Made by a program: the position numbers and the translations under genes | In this document: in pieces, positions 45,452 through 54,537 of the stretch | Layout: every line of letters starts with the position of its first letter | Position numbering within the stretch: position 1 is the first letter of the stretch | Notes under the pieces: model-generated | Databases searched by the model: none | What the model was told of the DNA's origin: nothing | What the model saw: the letters and a program-made list of their open reading frames with translations, nothing else | Assembly: GCF_900103455.1 (NCBI RefSeq) | Contig: NZ_FNHI01000008.1 | Location: forward strand, 1-64,000 | DNA length: 64,000 nt | Reading direction: 5' to 3' | Origin: Streptomyces wuyuanensis | Lineage (GTDB): Bacteria > Actinomycetota > Actinomycetes > Streptomycetales > Streptomycetaceae

Positions 45452-45758
45452 GAAAGCTAAGCCGTCCAAGTACTGGTCAGGTCGGAACGTACGGTACGGG
45501 CCGCGATCATGCGCCCATCGCGAGGCAGCGTAGCGCCCGAAGGTTTCGGGGTGTCGGGCGGGCTGCCCCGGTGGCTGCGCGCGGTCCCTGGGGAGGTTCG
45601 CGGCCCCCCGTCGGCCGGTCGGGCGGCGCCGCCGGGCCCTCCGCCGGGCCCTCCGCCGGTCCCGGCACCGGCCGGCCGGGTGGGTGCGCCCCCGGCGCCG
45701 GCTCGCGTCCGGGGCGGCCCCGGCACCGCGCGGCGCGCGGCCGGCCGCCTGTCCCCGG
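45452..45758. other. Intergenic region upstream of uppP (307 bp) with GC-rich tandem repeat
   Basis: No gene is visible. The right two thirds consist of low-complexity GCC/CCG sequence; the 12-nt unit GCCGGGCCCTCC is repeated at 45631-45642 and 45643-45654 and then decays. The left part holds the uppP promoter. I found no strong -10 box; AGTACT on the reverse strand near 45470 is the best candidate. Confidence 0.5.
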
Positions 45759-46466
45759 TCAGGAGTCGCGGGTCAGACGGTGGCGCTTGCGCCAGGCGAC
45801 GATGGCGCCGGCCAGGGCGGACAGGACGATGAAGCCCATCGACGCCAGGAAGACGGGTGACGTGGGCGATGCCGCGGTGCTGCCGGCGATCACGTAGGCG
45901 GCGGTGTTCGGGACCGAGCCCAGGCCGGTGGCCAGCAGGAAGGGGAGGTAGCCCATGCGGGACACGGCGGCGCAGTAGTTGGCGGCGGCGAACGGGATGC
46001 CCGGGAACAGCCGCAGCGCGAGCATCGAGCGGAACCCGTGCCGGCTCAACTGCCCGTCGGCGGCCTTGAGCCAGCGCCCGCGCAGGAGCGGCCGCAGCGC
46101 CTCCTGGCCGAGGAACCGTCCCAGGGTGAAGGAGATGCCCGCGCCCAGCACCGTCCCGGCGATCGCCGCCGTCAGACCGGCCTGCGAACCGAAGAGCGCG
46201 CCCGCCGCCAGGTTCAGCAGGGGGCGCGGGACGAACGCTGCGGTGCACAGCCCGTACGCCACGGCGAAGAGCGCCGGCGCCGTCGGACCGCCGATCTGCG
46301 GTGGCCAGCCCGCCACCAGCAGTTGCTGAGGCTCGTACGCCACGACCGCCGACGCCGCGGCCGCCAGTACGGCGACCAGCAGGGCGAGACGGGACCAGGG
46401 GGAGAGAAGGACGCGGCCGAAGCGGAGAGCGGAGCCGTCGCGCGGCCCGGGGACTGGGTCGAGCAT
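45759..46466 (-). CDS. TVP38/TMEM64 (SNARE-associated) family membrane protein
   Basis: 235 aa with about six membrane segments. The family motif is recognizable: [40 protein letters not shown] and [22 protein letters not shown]. Related to DedA; family members may scramble or flip lipids (undecaprenyl-phosphate for DedA in other bacteria). It is leaderless: TAGTCT (reverse strand 46478-46473) lies 6 nt before the ATG. It is divergent from the alkD-like gene by 49 bp. Confidence 0.9.
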   Translation of the reverse strand: MLDPVPGPRDGSALRFGRVLLSPWSRLALLVAVLAAAASAVVAYEPQQLLVAGWPPQIGGPTAPALFAVAYGLCTAAFVPRPLLNLAAGALFGSQAGLTAAIAGTVLGAGISFTLGRFLGQEALRPLLRGRWLKAADGQLSRHGFRSMLALRLFPGIPFAAANYCAAVSRMGYLPFLLATGLGSVPNTAAYVIAGSTAASPTSPVFLASMGFIVLSALAGAIVAWRKRHRLTRDS

Positions 46467-46515
46467 CAGGGGAGACTAACCGACCGCGCCGTGTGATCGC
46501 CGTAAGGTGTGGCAC

Positions 46516-47214
46516 ATGACGCCCCCGGTGCCGAGCAGCGACCTCGCCGACACGGTGCTCGATCGGCTCACCGCGATCTACCCGGCGGCCGCCGACCCGG
46601 TGCGGGCCCGCGAGGCCGCCGCGTACATGAAGGACGTCGCGCCCTTCCTCGGGATCCGGACCCCGGAGCGCCGCGCACTGTCCCGCGCCGTCCTCGACGG
46701 CACGCCCCGCCCGGCCGAGGCCGACTGCACGGCGATCGCCCTGCGCTGCTGGCGGCTGCCCGAGCGGGAGTACCACTACTTCGCGGCCGACTACCTGCGA
46801 CGTCACGTCGGACGCTGCTCGTCCGCGTTCGTGCCGGTGGCGCGCCATCTCATCACCACGGTCTCTTGGTGGGACACCGTGGACACCCTCGCCGCGCACG
46901 TCGTGGGCGCACTCGTCGCGGCCGATCCCGGGCTGGTCCGGGTGATGGACCGCTGGATCGAGGACGACGACCTCTGGGTCGCCCGGACGGCCCTGCTCCA
47001 CCAGCTGCGCCACAAGGAGGCCACGGACGCGGAACGTCTCTTCCGCTACTGCCTGCGCCAGTCCGGTCATCCGGACTTCTTCGTCCGCAAGGCCATCGGC
47101 TGGAGCCTGCGCGAGTACGCCAAGACGGATCCGGACGCGGTGCGCGGCTTCGTCCACTCCGCCCGCGACCGGCTCGCGCCGCTGTCGGTGCGGGAAGCAC
47201 TGAAGAACCTCTGA
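46516..47214 (+). CDS. DNA alkylation repair protein (AlkD-type HEAT-repeat glycosylase)
   Basis: 232 aa of the AlkC/AlkD family. HEAT-like helical repeats: RAREAAAYMKDVAPFLGIRTPERRALSRAVL, LITTVSWWDTVDTLAAHVVG, WIEDDDLWVARTALLHQLRH and HPDFFVRKAIGWSLREYAKTDPDAVRGFV. These match the DNA-holding tryptophan/aspartate/arginine pattern of AlkD, which excises bulky cationic alkyl adducts. It is leaderless: TAAGGT (46503-46508) is 7 nt before the ATG at 46516. The gene lies just 49 bp from the divergent TVP38 start. Confidence 0.92.
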   Translation: MTPPVPSSDLADTVLDRLTAIYPAAADPVRAREAAAYMKDVAPFLGIRTPERRALSRAVLDGTPRPAEADCTAIALRCWRLPEREYHYFAADYLRRHVGRCSSAFVPVARHLITTVSWWDTVDTLAAHVVGALVAADPGLVRVMDRWIEDDDLWVARTALLHQLRHKEATDAERLFRYCLRQSGHPDFFVRKAIGWSLREYAKTDPDAVRGFVHSARDRLAPLSVREALKNL

Positions 47215-47300
47215 CCTCCGGCGGGCGCCGACCGGTCCGCCGCCTCCCCTCCGCCGAAAACCATTCGACGGACGCCGGCGCCGTCGGCGATCATCGACCC

Positions 47301-47483
47301 ATGTTCCGGCAGACCTTCCTCGCAGCGCCGTCCGCAGTCGCGGACGCGCCGAAGGCTGCCCGCTTCCCCGCCTTCACGGCCTTCTCCGCCGGCCTCGACG
47401 GCGCGACTGACCCGGTTGCCGCCGTCGCGGCCGCCGGCGTCACGGCCGCTGCCGCGGCGCCGGTCGACGGCGCCCGAAGCTGA
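47301..47483 (+). CDS. Possible small Ala-rich protein (60 aa)
   Basis: An ATG ORF of 60 codons between alkD and tuf3. It is Ala-rich ([34 protein letters not shown]) with no signal peptide. There is no Shine-Dalgarno site, and only a weak -10-like GATCAT (47289-47294). The codon bias is compatible with coding, but Ala/Gly/Pro ORFs occur by chance at this GC content. I list it as doubtful. Confidence 0.3.
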   Translation: MFRQTFLAAPSAVADAPKAARFPAFTAFSAGLDGATDPVAAVAAAGVTAAAAAPVDGARS

Positions 47484-47512
47484 CTCTCCCCGGATCGTCC
47501 GGCGGACCCCGC

Positions 47513-47546
47513 AGGGGGAGGGTCGGTACGGCCCAGGGGTCCCCCT
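47513..47546 (+). promoter_or_regulatory. Hairpin in the tuf3 leader
   Basis: AGGGGGA (47513-47519) pairs with TCCCCCT (47540-47546); inside, GGG and CCC can add a short helix. It lies 47 nt before the tuf3 start codon and contains no gene. It could modulate tuf3 expression or stabilize its mRNA. Confidence 0.4.
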
Positions 47547-47592
47547 CCGCGAGGAGTTCATCTTTCGAGTTCCGGGAAGGAACTGCGACAGC

Positions 47593-48762
47593 ATGCCCAA
47601 GACGGCATACGTGCGGACCAAGCCGCACCTCAACATCGGCACCATGGGCCACGTCGACCACGGCAAGACCACCCTGACCGCGGCCATCACCAAGGTCCTC
47701 AGCGAGCGCGGCAGCGGCACCTTCGTGCCGTTCGACAGGATCGACCGCGCCCCCGAGGAGGCCGCCCGCGGCATCACCATCAACATCGCGCACGTCGAGT
47801 ACGAGACCGACACCCGGCACTACGCCCACGTCGACATGCCCGGGCACGCCGACTACGTCAAGAACATGGTCACCGGTGCCGCCCAGCTCGACGGCGCGAT
47901 CCTCGTGGTCTCCGCGCTGGACGGGATCATGCCGCAGACCGCGGAGCACGTCCTGCTGGCCCGTCAGGTCGGCGTCGACCACATCGTCGTCGCCCTCAAC
48001 AAGGCCGACGCGGGCGACCCCGAGCTGACCGACCTCGTCGAGCTGGAGGTGCGCGAGCTGCTCACCGCGCACGGATACGGCGGCGACTCGGTGCCGGTCG
48101 TGCGGGTCTCCGGTCTCGGGGCCCTGGAGGGGGACCCGCGGTGGACGGCCGCCGTGGAGGCGCTGCTCGACGCCGTCGACACCTATGTGCCGATGCCGGT
48201 CCGCTACACCGACGCACCGTTCCTCCTTCCGGTGGAGAACGTCCTCACCATCACCGGCCGGGGCACGGTCGTCACCGGGGCGGTCGAGCGGGGCACCGTG
48301 CGCGTGGGCGACCAGGTCGAGGTGCTCGGGGCCGGCACGACCACGGTCGTCACCGGACTGGAGACCTTCGGCAAGCCCATGGACACGGCGGAGGCCGGGG
48401 ACAACGTGGCCCTGCTGCTGCGGGGCGTTCCGCGCGACGCGGTCCGCCGCGGCCATGTGGTCGCCGCGCCCGGCAGCGTGACGCCGAGCCGCCGGTTCAC
48501 CGCGCAGGTGTACGTGTTGTCCGGCCGTGAGGGAGGACGCACGACTCCGATCGCCACCGGATACCGGCCGCAGTTCTACATCCGGACGGCGGACGTCGTC
48601 GGGGACGTCGACCTCGGCGAGGCGCCGGTCGCCCGGCCCGGCGAGACGGTCGTCATGACCGTCGAGCTGGGCCGCGACGTGCCGCTGGAGCCCGGGCTGG
48701 GCTTCGCGATCCGCGAGGGCGGCCGGACCGTGGGCGCGGGCACCGTCACCGGCCTCGTCTGA
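47593..48762 (+). CDS. tuf3: Elongation factor Tu, divergent third copy (EF-Tu3)
   Basis: 389 aa, all three EF-Tu domains. P-loop GHVDHGKT (19-26), DxPGH (D81-M-P-G-H85, where the usual Cys82 is Met), NKAD and the [11 protein letters not shown]-terminus are present. The G5 motif SAL/SAK reads S173-G-L. Compared with the housekeeping EF-Tu it has many replacements, lacks the final Lys, and the variable loop around 35-45 is shorter. Streptomycetes with tuf1 and tuf3 express tuf3 at low level and under starvation (memory of S. coelicolor/S. ramocissimus). ATG 47593 has GGGAAGG ~11 nt upstream. It is clearly not part of an str operon. Confidence 0.92.
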   Translation: MPKTAYVRTKPHLNIGTMGHVDHGKTTLTAAITKVLSERGSGTFVPFDRIDRAPEEAARGITINIAHVEYETDTRHYAHVDMPGHADYVKNMVTGAAQLDGAILVVSALDGIMPQTAEHVLLARQVGVDHIVVALNKADAGDPELTDLVELEVRELLTAHGYGGDSVPVVRVSGLGALEGDPRWTAAVEALLDAVDTYVPMPVRYTDAPFLLPVENVLTITGRGTVVTGAVERGTVRVGDQVEVLGAGTTTVVTGLETFGKPMDTAEAGDNVALLLRGVPRDAVRRGHVVAAPGSVTPSRRFTAQVYVLSGREGGRTTPIATGYRPQFYIRTADVVGDVDLGEAPVARPGETVVMTVELGRDVPLEPGLGFAIREGGRTVGAGTVTGLV

Positions 48763-48771
48763 CGCAGGGGC

Positions 48772-48801
48772 ATCCGCCGTCCGCGCGAGCGGGCGGCGGA
48801 T
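48772..48801 (+). terminator. tuf3 terminator
   Basis: An 8-bp inverted repeat, ATCCGCCG (48772-48779) with CGGCGGAT (48794-48801), and an additional inner CCGC/GCGG. It starts 10 nt after the tuf3 stop codon and ends before the next gene's -10 box. Confidence 0.7.
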
Positions 48802-48828
48802 CGGCCCCCTACACGTCACACTGCGTCC

Positions 48829-49734
48829 ATGGCGGACACGGATCACCAGGGCGCTGAGGCGGGAACGGACGGGACCGGGCCGGCGCGGCGGGGAACCACC
48901 GCGCTGGTGCTCGGCGGCGGCGGGCTCGCCGGCATCGGCTGGGAGGTCGGGGTCCTGCACGGGCTCGCCGAGGCCGGGGTGGATGTCTCCGCGGCCGATC
49001 TGATCGTCGGCACCTCGGCGGGATCCGTGGTCGGTGCCCAGCTCTCCTCCGGCCTGCTCACTCTTCCGGAGCTGTACGAGCGTCAGCTCGCGGACCCGGA
49101 CGGGGAGGTTCCCGCGGGGATGGGGCCCACCGTGCTCGCCCGCTACGTCTGGGGGGTGCTGCGCTCGCGCGACGCCGAGGCGTACGGCGCGCGCATGGGA
49201 CGGCTCGCGCTGTCCGCGCGCACCGAGCCGGAGGAGGCCCGGCGCGCGATCTTCGCCGCACGGCTCCTCACCCACGAGTGGCCGTCGGCACGCCACCTCG
49301 TCGTCACCGCCGTGGACGCGGTCACCGGGCAGTTCCGCGCGTTCGACCGGGACAGCGGGGTGGGGCTCCTCGACGCCGTCGGCGCCAGCTGCGCCGTGCC
49401 CGGGGTCTGGCCGCCCGTCACCATCGGCGGGCGGCGTTTCATCGACGGCGGAGTGCGCTCGTCCACGAACGCGGATCTCGCGGCCGGGTACGCGACCGTC
49501 GTCATCGTCGCCCCCATCTCGGTCGGCGGCGGCCCGGTGCCGTCGGCGCGCGCCCAGGCGTCCGGGCTCGCCGCCGCCGGGGCCCGCGTCGTACTGATCA
49601 CCCCGGACCGCGCGGCCCGGAGGGCGTTCGGGCGCAACGTCCTCGACCCCGCGCGCCGGGCGCCCGCCGCCCGCGCAGGGCGCGCCCAGGCAGTCGCCCA
49701 CGCGGACGCGGTCCGGGCGGTCCTGCCGGTCTGA
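48829..49734 (+). CDS. Patatin-like phospholipase
   Basis: 301 aa. Oxyanion hole LVLGGGGLAGIGWEVGVL, nucleophile S63 in GTSAGS (GxSxG) and catalytic Asp206 in DGG. This is a serine-Asp dyad lipid acyl hydrolase, cytosolic by sequence (no signal). It is leaderless: CACACT (48817-48822) lies 6 nt before the ATG. The substrate is unknown; the family includes lysophospholipases and toxins. Confidence 0.93.
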   Translation: MADTDHQGAEAGTDGTGPARRGTTALVLGGGGLAGIGWEVGVLHGLAEAGVDVSAADLIVGTSAGSVVGAQLSSGLLTLPELYERQLADPDGEVPAGMGPTVLARYVWGVLRSRDAEAYGARMGRLALSARTEPEEARRAIFAARLLTHEWPSARHLVVTAVDAVTGQFRAFDRDSGVGLLDAVGASCAVPGVWPPVTIGGRRFIDGGVRSSTNADLAAGYATVVIVAPISVGGGPVPSARAQASGLAAAGARVVLITPDRAARRAFGRNVLDPARRAPAARAGRAQAVAHADAVRAVLPV

Positions 49735-49819
49735 GCCGCCGGCCACGCCGTGGAGCCCCGGGCTCCCGGTCCGGGGCCCTCGGCATTCGCGCAGACGCCC
49801 GCGGGCGGACAATGGGCGA

Positions 49820-50665
49820 GTGGACGACCCCATTCCCGTCGAGCGTGCCGTGGACAACGGCACCGCCAAGCTCCTGCCCGACCTCGACCGGCCCAGGGCC
49901 TGGCTGCTCACCGTGGAGGGAGCGCCGCAGTCGTACGTCGACCTGGACGATCCCACGCATCTGGAGTTCGAGTACGCACGGCGGCTCGCACACGTCGTCG
50001 ACGCGACGTCGGAGGAGAGCACACCTCTCGACATCCTGCATCTCGGCGGCGGCGCCCTCACCCTGCCCCGGTACGTCGCCGCCACCCGCCCCGGCTCACG
50101 GCAGGACGTGGTGGAGGCGGACCGCGGGCTGCTCGCACTGGTCGCCGAGCGACTGCCGCTGCCGCCCGGCTCGGGGATATCCGTGCACGCGGCGGACGCG
50201 CGCGCGTGGCTGGAGCGGGCGCCAGAGGACTCGGCCGATGTGCTGATCGCCGACGTGTTCGGAGGTTCGCGGGTGCCCGCGCACCTCACGTCCGGGGAGT
50301 ACGCCAGGGCCGCGGACCGCGCCCTCCGCCCCGGCGGCGTCTACGCGGCGAACCTCGCCGACAGCGCCCCGTTCGACTTCCTCCGCTCCCAACTGGCCAC
50401 TTTCGCGGCCGTGTTCCCGGAACTTGCGCTGGTCGCCGAGCCGGGGGTGCTGCGGGGGCGCCGCTTCGGCAACGCGGTCCTGCTGGCCTCGCACACCGCC
50501 ATCGGCGTCACCGGCCTCGCGCGCCGTACGGCGTCGGACGTCTTCCCGGCCCGTGTGGAGTACGGCGACGGCCTGCGGCGCTTCATCGGCGACGCCAGGC
50601 CCGTGCGCGACGAGGACGCGACCGGATCCCCCGAGCCGCCACAGGGGTCGTTCGGCATCGGCTGA
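49820..50665 (+). CDS. Spermidine synthase-like methyltransferase-fold protein
   Basis: 281 aa. Rossmann-like fold with LDILHLGGGALTLPRYVAATRPGSRQDVVEADRGLLAL (SAM/dcSAM-binding loop) and DSADVLIADVFGGSRVPAHL. It resembles the cytosolic spermidine synthase-like proteins of actinobacteria, which usually lack polyamine synthase activity evidence. It is leaderless, with GACAAT (49808-49813) 6 nt upstream of the GTG. The final ~20 residues are a Pro/Gly-rich tail. Confidence 0.85.
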   Translation: MDDPIPVERAVDNGTAKLLPDLDRPRAWLLTVEGAPQSYVDLDDPTHLEFEYARRLAHVVDATSEESTPLDILHLGGGALTLPRYVAATRPGSRQDVVEADRGLLALVAERLPLPPGSGISVHAADARAWLERAPEDSADVLIADVFGGSRVPAHLTSGEYARAADRALRPGGVYAANLADSAPFDFLRSQLATFAAVFPELALVAEPGVLRGRRFGNAVLLASHTAIGVTGLARRTASDVFPARVEYGDGLRRFIGDARPVRDEDATGSPEPPQGSFGIG

Positions 50666-50687
50666 CCGGTCCGGCAGTGGGCCGGGG

Positions 50688-51191
50688 TCAGCCGCCGGAC
50701 CCGCGGCGGTGGGAGCGGCGGTGGAGTTCCCGGACCTCCTCGGCCAGACCGGGTACCGGCCCCTCCACCGCGAGACCGGGGACCACGTCACGCACCGGCA
50801 GCGCGCGCACGGGAGCGGCCGGCAGGCCCAGTTCCACCAGCCAGGCGGTCGTCTGCTCGGCCGAACTCACGTACACGATGCGGCCCAGGCCGACCCACCC
50901 GTGCGCGGCCGCGCACATGGGGCAGTGCTCGCCCGAGGTGAAGACCGTGGCCGCGGCCCGGTCCTGCTCGGTCAGGTTCTCGGCCGCCCACCGGGCCAGC
51001 GTGAACTCCGGGTGACGCGTCGCGTCGCCGGCCGTGGCGACGCGGTTGCGGTCCTCGGCGAGCACCCTGCCGTCCGCCCCGACCAGCACGGAGCCGTACG
51101 GCTCGTCACCCGCGTCCACGGCCTCGGCCGCGAGCTCGACACAGCGGCGCAGATGGCGCAGCTCGGCCTCGGTACGGTCCTCGTGTGTCAC
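50688..51191 (-). CDS. Nucleoside deaminase (tRNA-adenosine/guanine deaminase-like)
   Basis: 167 aa zinc cytidine-deaminase fold. HPE in ATRHPEFTLARWA stands where HAE is usual; the zinc cysteines are in EHCPMCAAA. The overall match is to the nucleoside/guanine deaminase group. The start GTG 51191 is chosen because the domain begins directly with HLRRCVELAAEAVDAGDEPYGSVLVG; no strong ribosome site. The tail is convergent with the spermidine-like gene (22-bp gap). Confidence 0.9.
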   Translation of the reverse strand: MTHEDRTEAELRHLRRCVELAAEAVDAGDEPYGSVLVGADGRVLAEDRNRVATAGDATRHPEFTLARWAAENLTEQDRAAATVFTSGEHCPMCAAAHGWVGLGRIVYVSSAEQTTAWLVELGLPAAPVRALPVRDVVPGLAVEGPVPGLAEEVRELHRRSHRRGSGG

Positions 51192-51362
51192 GATGCTCCG
51201 TTCATCTGGTGTGTGCACGGGCCGGGGCGGACCGGTTCCGTCTGCCGGCCGGCCCCGGTGCACCCTACGCAGCGCGGCTTCCCGGGCCGGACGCCACACC
51301 GGATGTGAGCGTGGGCCCCTCCCGCCGAAGCGGTGCGCCGCCCGGGGGAGAGGCGGCACGGG

Positions 51363-52670
51363 TCAGAGCGTCTCCCGCGTGTGGAGCTCGGTCGCCGTGC
51401 CGGCGGCCGGCGCCGGGGCGGAGCCGTGGCCGGCGACGTGCTTCGTACGGCGCGTCAGATTCCGTACGTCCGGGACCAGCAGCACCAGCGCCGTCACGAT
51501 GACGATCAGTGCCGAGCAGCCCCAGAGCGCGGTCTCCCGGCCGAAGACGCTCTCCGCCGGACCGGCCAGTGCCGTGGAGAGCGGCAGCATCGCGGTCGAT
51601 CCGAACCAGTCGTACGCCGAGACCCGGGACAGCTTCTCCTCCGGGATCTCCTGGTGCAGCGTGGTCATCCAGGCGACGCCGAACACCTCGATCGCGACGC
51701 CGCTGACGAACATGACCACGATCAGCGCGCCGATCTGCACCGGCACGGCCAGCGCCGCCGACGGAAGCGCCAGCGGGAGCACACAGAGCGTGCCGACGAG
51801 CAGCATCCGCCGGGGCTTCCAGCGCATCATCAGCAGCGCTCCGCCCAGCGTGCCCGCGCCGAACGCCGCGAGCGCGAGGCCCCACGGGCGCGCGCCGCCC
51901 AGCGACTCCTCGGCGACCAGCGGCCCGTACACCGCGTCCGCGGCACCGACGACCGCGACGACGACCGAGAACTGCGCCACGATCGACCACAGCCAGGGGC
52001 GGCTCGTGACTTCCTTCCACCCGTCGCGCAGATCGGCGAGCAGCCCTCCACCAGGGCCCCGCGCCGGGATGTGACCGACGTCGAGGAACGCGCGGAGCGC
52101 ACCGGCCACCGCGAACGCGGCGGCGTCGATGGCCAGCACCCAGCCCGGGCCCACGGCGGCGATCATCGCGCCGCCGAGCGCCGCGCCGCCGATGCCCGCA
52201 CCGTGCATCGCCATCCGGAACAGCGCGAACGCGCGGCTCGCGTGCTCGCCGTCGACGGTGGACATCAGCATGCCCTCGGCGGCGGGATTGAAGAACGCCT
52301 GCCCGGTGCCGCAGAGCGCGGTGAGGAGCATCATCTGCCACAACTGCGGGTCACCGGCCAGCACCAGCACGGCGAAGGTCGCCTGCGACACGCAGTTGAG
52401 GGCGTTGGCCGCCACCATGACACGGTGCCGCGGCAGCCGGTCGGCGATCGCGCCGCCGATGAGCAGGAACAGCACGAGCGGGAGGGTGCGGGCCGCCGCG
52501 ACCAGCCCCACGTCGCCGCCGTCGCCGCCGGACTCCAGCACCGCGAACGCCGCCGCGATCAGCGCGCCGTGCGTGCCCAGGTTGGTGACGATCGCGGCGG
52601 CGGTCAGCAGTGAATAGTTGCGGCCGGCCCATTCGGGACGGCGGCGGAGGAGCGGCGTACGAGAAGTCAC
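51363..52670 (-). CDS. MFS transporter (12 TM, EntS/drug-efflux type)
   Basis: 435 aa with twelve hydrophobic segments. LIGGAIADRLPRHRVMVAAN is the loop 2-3 signature. The central loop separates two six-helix bundles; GQAFFNPAAEGMLMSTV resembles the enterobactin exporter/MdfA-like group. It is leaderless: GATAGT (reverse strand 52682-52677) is 6 nt before the GTG at 52670. The substrate is unknown; no regulator is adjacent. Confidence 0.9.
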   Translation of the reverse strand: MTSRTPLLRRRPEWAGRNYSLLTAAAIVTNLGTHGALIAAAFAVLESGGDGGDVGLVAAARTLPLVLFLLIGGAIADRLPRHRVMVAANALNCVSQATFAVLVLAGDPQLWQMMLLTALCGTGQAFFNPAAEGMLMSTVDGEHASRAFALFRMAMHGAGIGGAALGGAMIAAVGPGWVLAIDAAAFAVAGALRAFLDVGHIPARGPGGGLLADLRDGWKEVTSRPWLWSIVAQFSVVVAVVGAADAVYGPLVAEESLGGARPWGLALAAFGAGTLGGALLMMRWKPRRMLLVGTLCVLPLALPSAALAVPVQIGALIVVMFVSGVAIEVFGVAWMTTLHQEIPEEKLSRVSAYDWFGSTAMLPLSTALAGPAESVFGRETALWGCSALIVIVTALVLLVPDVRNLTRRTKHVAGHGSAPAPAAGTATELHTRETL

Positions 52671-52713
52671 CCCGGGACTATCGCCGCCGCCGCCCCCACT
52701 TGCCAAACCGGTT

Positions 52714-53745
52714 TCAGGACGACGGGATCTCCGCGAGCCGCACGGTCCCCAGGATCTGCTGGATCGTCGCGTCCGGGATCTCGCCGGTGACGCCCTTGTT
52801 GGCGTAGAGCACCCAGGAGGCGAAGTCATTCTTGGCGTTCTTGAAGGAGAAGGCGATGGCCTTGCCGTCGCTGTCGCACTTGTTCTCCTTCTTCACCCCG
52901 ATCGCGGTCGCCGTCGCGACATGTCCGCTGAGCCCCGACTTGGTGGTGTACGGCTGCGCCTTGGTGACCTTGACGGTGCCCTTGGGCTCGGTCTGGGCGT
53001 AGGCGGCCCAGACCCAATTGCCGGCCTCGTTGTACGCGGCCTCGGCGGTGTTCTTGGCGCCCTGGCCGCCCTTGGTGCCCGTCGCGCCCAGCCCGGAGTC
53101 CTCCGCCTTGCCGTCGAGGTCGGAGTCGACCGAGCACCACTTGCTCTTGAAGTACGCCGGCGCGGTCATCACGACGACGGGCGAACCGTCGCCCTTCTTC
53201 TCGTCCTCGAAGCCGGTGGCGACGCCCGTGCCGGCGATCTCCCATCCCTCCGGCACGTCGAACTGCGTGCCGTGCTTGGGGTTGGTGACGACCTTCCAGC
53301 CCGGGATCGTCGGCTTGGCGCCGCCGGACCCGTCGCGCGGGTTGTCGGTCGGGGAGGGGGCCTCGGTGGGCTGCGACGACGACGCCGCGGGCTTCTTGCC
53401 GTCCGCGACGTCCGAGCCCTTGTCGTCGTCCTGCAGGACCAGGACACCGGTGATCACGGCCGCGGCGACCACGGCCGTGGCGGCGACGACCGCGACGACG
53501 ACCGTCTTCTTCCTGTCCTGGGACGGGCCGGGGCCACCGGACTGCGGCGGTCCGGGGACGCTGTACTGCGGCACGGTCGGCTGCTGGTACGGGTTGGGCT
53601 GCTGGTACCCCTGCTGCGGGTAGCCGGGCTGCTGCGGGTACCCCGGCTGCTGGTAGGGGTTCGGCTGCTGGTACCCCGGCTGCGTGTACGGGTTCTGGTC
53701 CTGCGGGTTCTGCTCGCCCCCGGGCGGCTGCTGTCCTGGCCACAT
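52714..53745 (-). CDS. Membrane protein with Gln/Pro/Tyr-rich cytoplasmic tail
   Basis: 343 aa. The N-terminal ~75 residues contain repeats of NPYQQPGYPQQ type (Q, P, Y, G; low complexity, probably disordered). One membrane segment follows (about 79-102: KKTVVVAVVAATAVVAAAVITGVLVL), then a Ser/Pro-rich linker and an extracytoplasmic domain (about 135-340, PGWKVVTNPKHGTQFDVPEGWEI...). Related proteins are annotated only as membrane proteins. Leaderless: TATGGT (reverse strand 53759-53754) lies 8 nt before the ATG. Confidence 0.82.
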   Translation of the reverse strand: MWPGQQPPGGEQNPQDQNPYTQPGYQQPNPYQQPGYPQQPGYPQQGYQQPNPYQQPTVPQYSVPGPPQSGGPGPSQDRKKTVVVAVVAATAVVAAAVITGVLVLQDDDKGSDVADGKKPAASSSQPTEAPSPTDNPRDGSGGAKPTIPGWKVVTNPKHGTQFDVPEGWEIAGTGVATGFEDEKKGDGSPVVVMTAPAYFKSKWCSVDSDLDGKAEDSGLGATGTKGGQGAKNTAEAAYNEAGNWVWAAYAQTEPKGTVKVTKAQPYTTKSGLSGHVATATAIGVKKENKCDSDGKAIAFSFKNAKNDFASWVLYANKGVTGEIPDATIQQILGTVRLAEIPSS

Positions 53746-53839
53746 GGCGAGTAACCATAGAGGTGCGGCGTGTGCGCCGGCACGTCCGCCCCCGTGAGGG
53801 GATGGCGAAGTTCTGCTACTCGTGGGTAACATCCGGTCC

Positions 53840-54295
53840 ATGAGTGCAGACCAGATGTCCGTCGGCGAGCTGCTCGCCGCCACGGTCCCCATGGCCAGGA
53901 CCCTGAACCTGGAGTTCCTGGAGACTTCGGCCGAGCGTGCCGTGGTCCGGTTGCCGGACCAGCCCGACTACCACAACCACGTCGGCGGGCCGCACGCCGG
54001 AGCGATGTTCACGCTCGCCGAGTCCGCCAGCGGTGCGATCGTGCTCGCCGCCTTCGGCGAGCAGCTGTCCCGGGCCGTGCCGCTCGCGGTGAAGGCCGAG
54101 ATCGCCTACAAGAAGCTCGCCAAGGGCGTCGTCACCGCCACCGCGACCCTCGGGCGCCCCGCGGCGGAGGTCGTCGCGGAACTGGACGCCGGCGGGCGCC
54201 CCGAGTTCCCGGTGACCGTCGCGATCACCCGTGACGCGGACGGCGCGGTGACCGGAGAGATGACGGTCGTCTGGACGCTGCGCCCGAACGGCTGA
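53840..54295 (+). CDS. DUF4442 / hotdog-fold thioesterase-like protein
   Basis: 151 aa, single hotdog domain (LEFLETSAERAVVRLP, HNHVGGPHAGAMFTLAESASGAIVLAA, VKAEIAYKKLAKGVVTATATLG). The HNHVGGPHAG segment is the conserved catalytic loop type of PaaI/YiiD thioesterases. It could hydrolyse acyl-CoAs; unproven. Leaderless: TAACAT (53827-53832) is 7 nt before the ATG at 53840. Divergent from the Q/P-rich membrane protein by 94 bp. Confidence 0.88.
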   Translation: MSADQMSVGELLAATVPMARTLNLEFLETSAERAVVRLPDQPDYHNHVGGPHAGAMFTLAESASGAIVLAAFGEQLSRAVPLAVKAEIAYKKLAKGVVTATATLGRPAAEVVAELDAGGRPEFPVTVAITRDADGAVTGEMTVVWTLRPNG

Positions 54296-54537
54296 CCCTC
54301 CCGGGGCGCGGCCTCGCGCAGACCGCCGCCGGGGTGCCCGGCGGCCGCGCGCGAGCGCCGGATTCCGCAGCGTCCCCGCGCCGGCGGCCGGACGCGGGGA
54401 CGCCCGTCCGTCCGGGTAGGCTGCCCGGCGTGCGCCGCAGGGAGCGCACGCCGGGCAGCCCGAGCCCGATTCCACACGGGCACGGGCGGAGCCCCACGAC
54501 CACGAGCGGGCGCCCGGGACAACGGGAGGATCCTGCG

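Noticed and set aside
45509..45832. A 107-codon plus-strand Pro/Gly/Arg-rich ORF upstream of TVP38
   Set aside because: Encoded by low-complexity GCC repeats, overlaps the TVP38 3' end antisense and has no ribosome site.
47440..50289. A 949-codon minus-strand frame across tuf3 and the patatin gene
   Set aside because: Shadow of three recognized plus-strand genes; no promoter or ribosome site.
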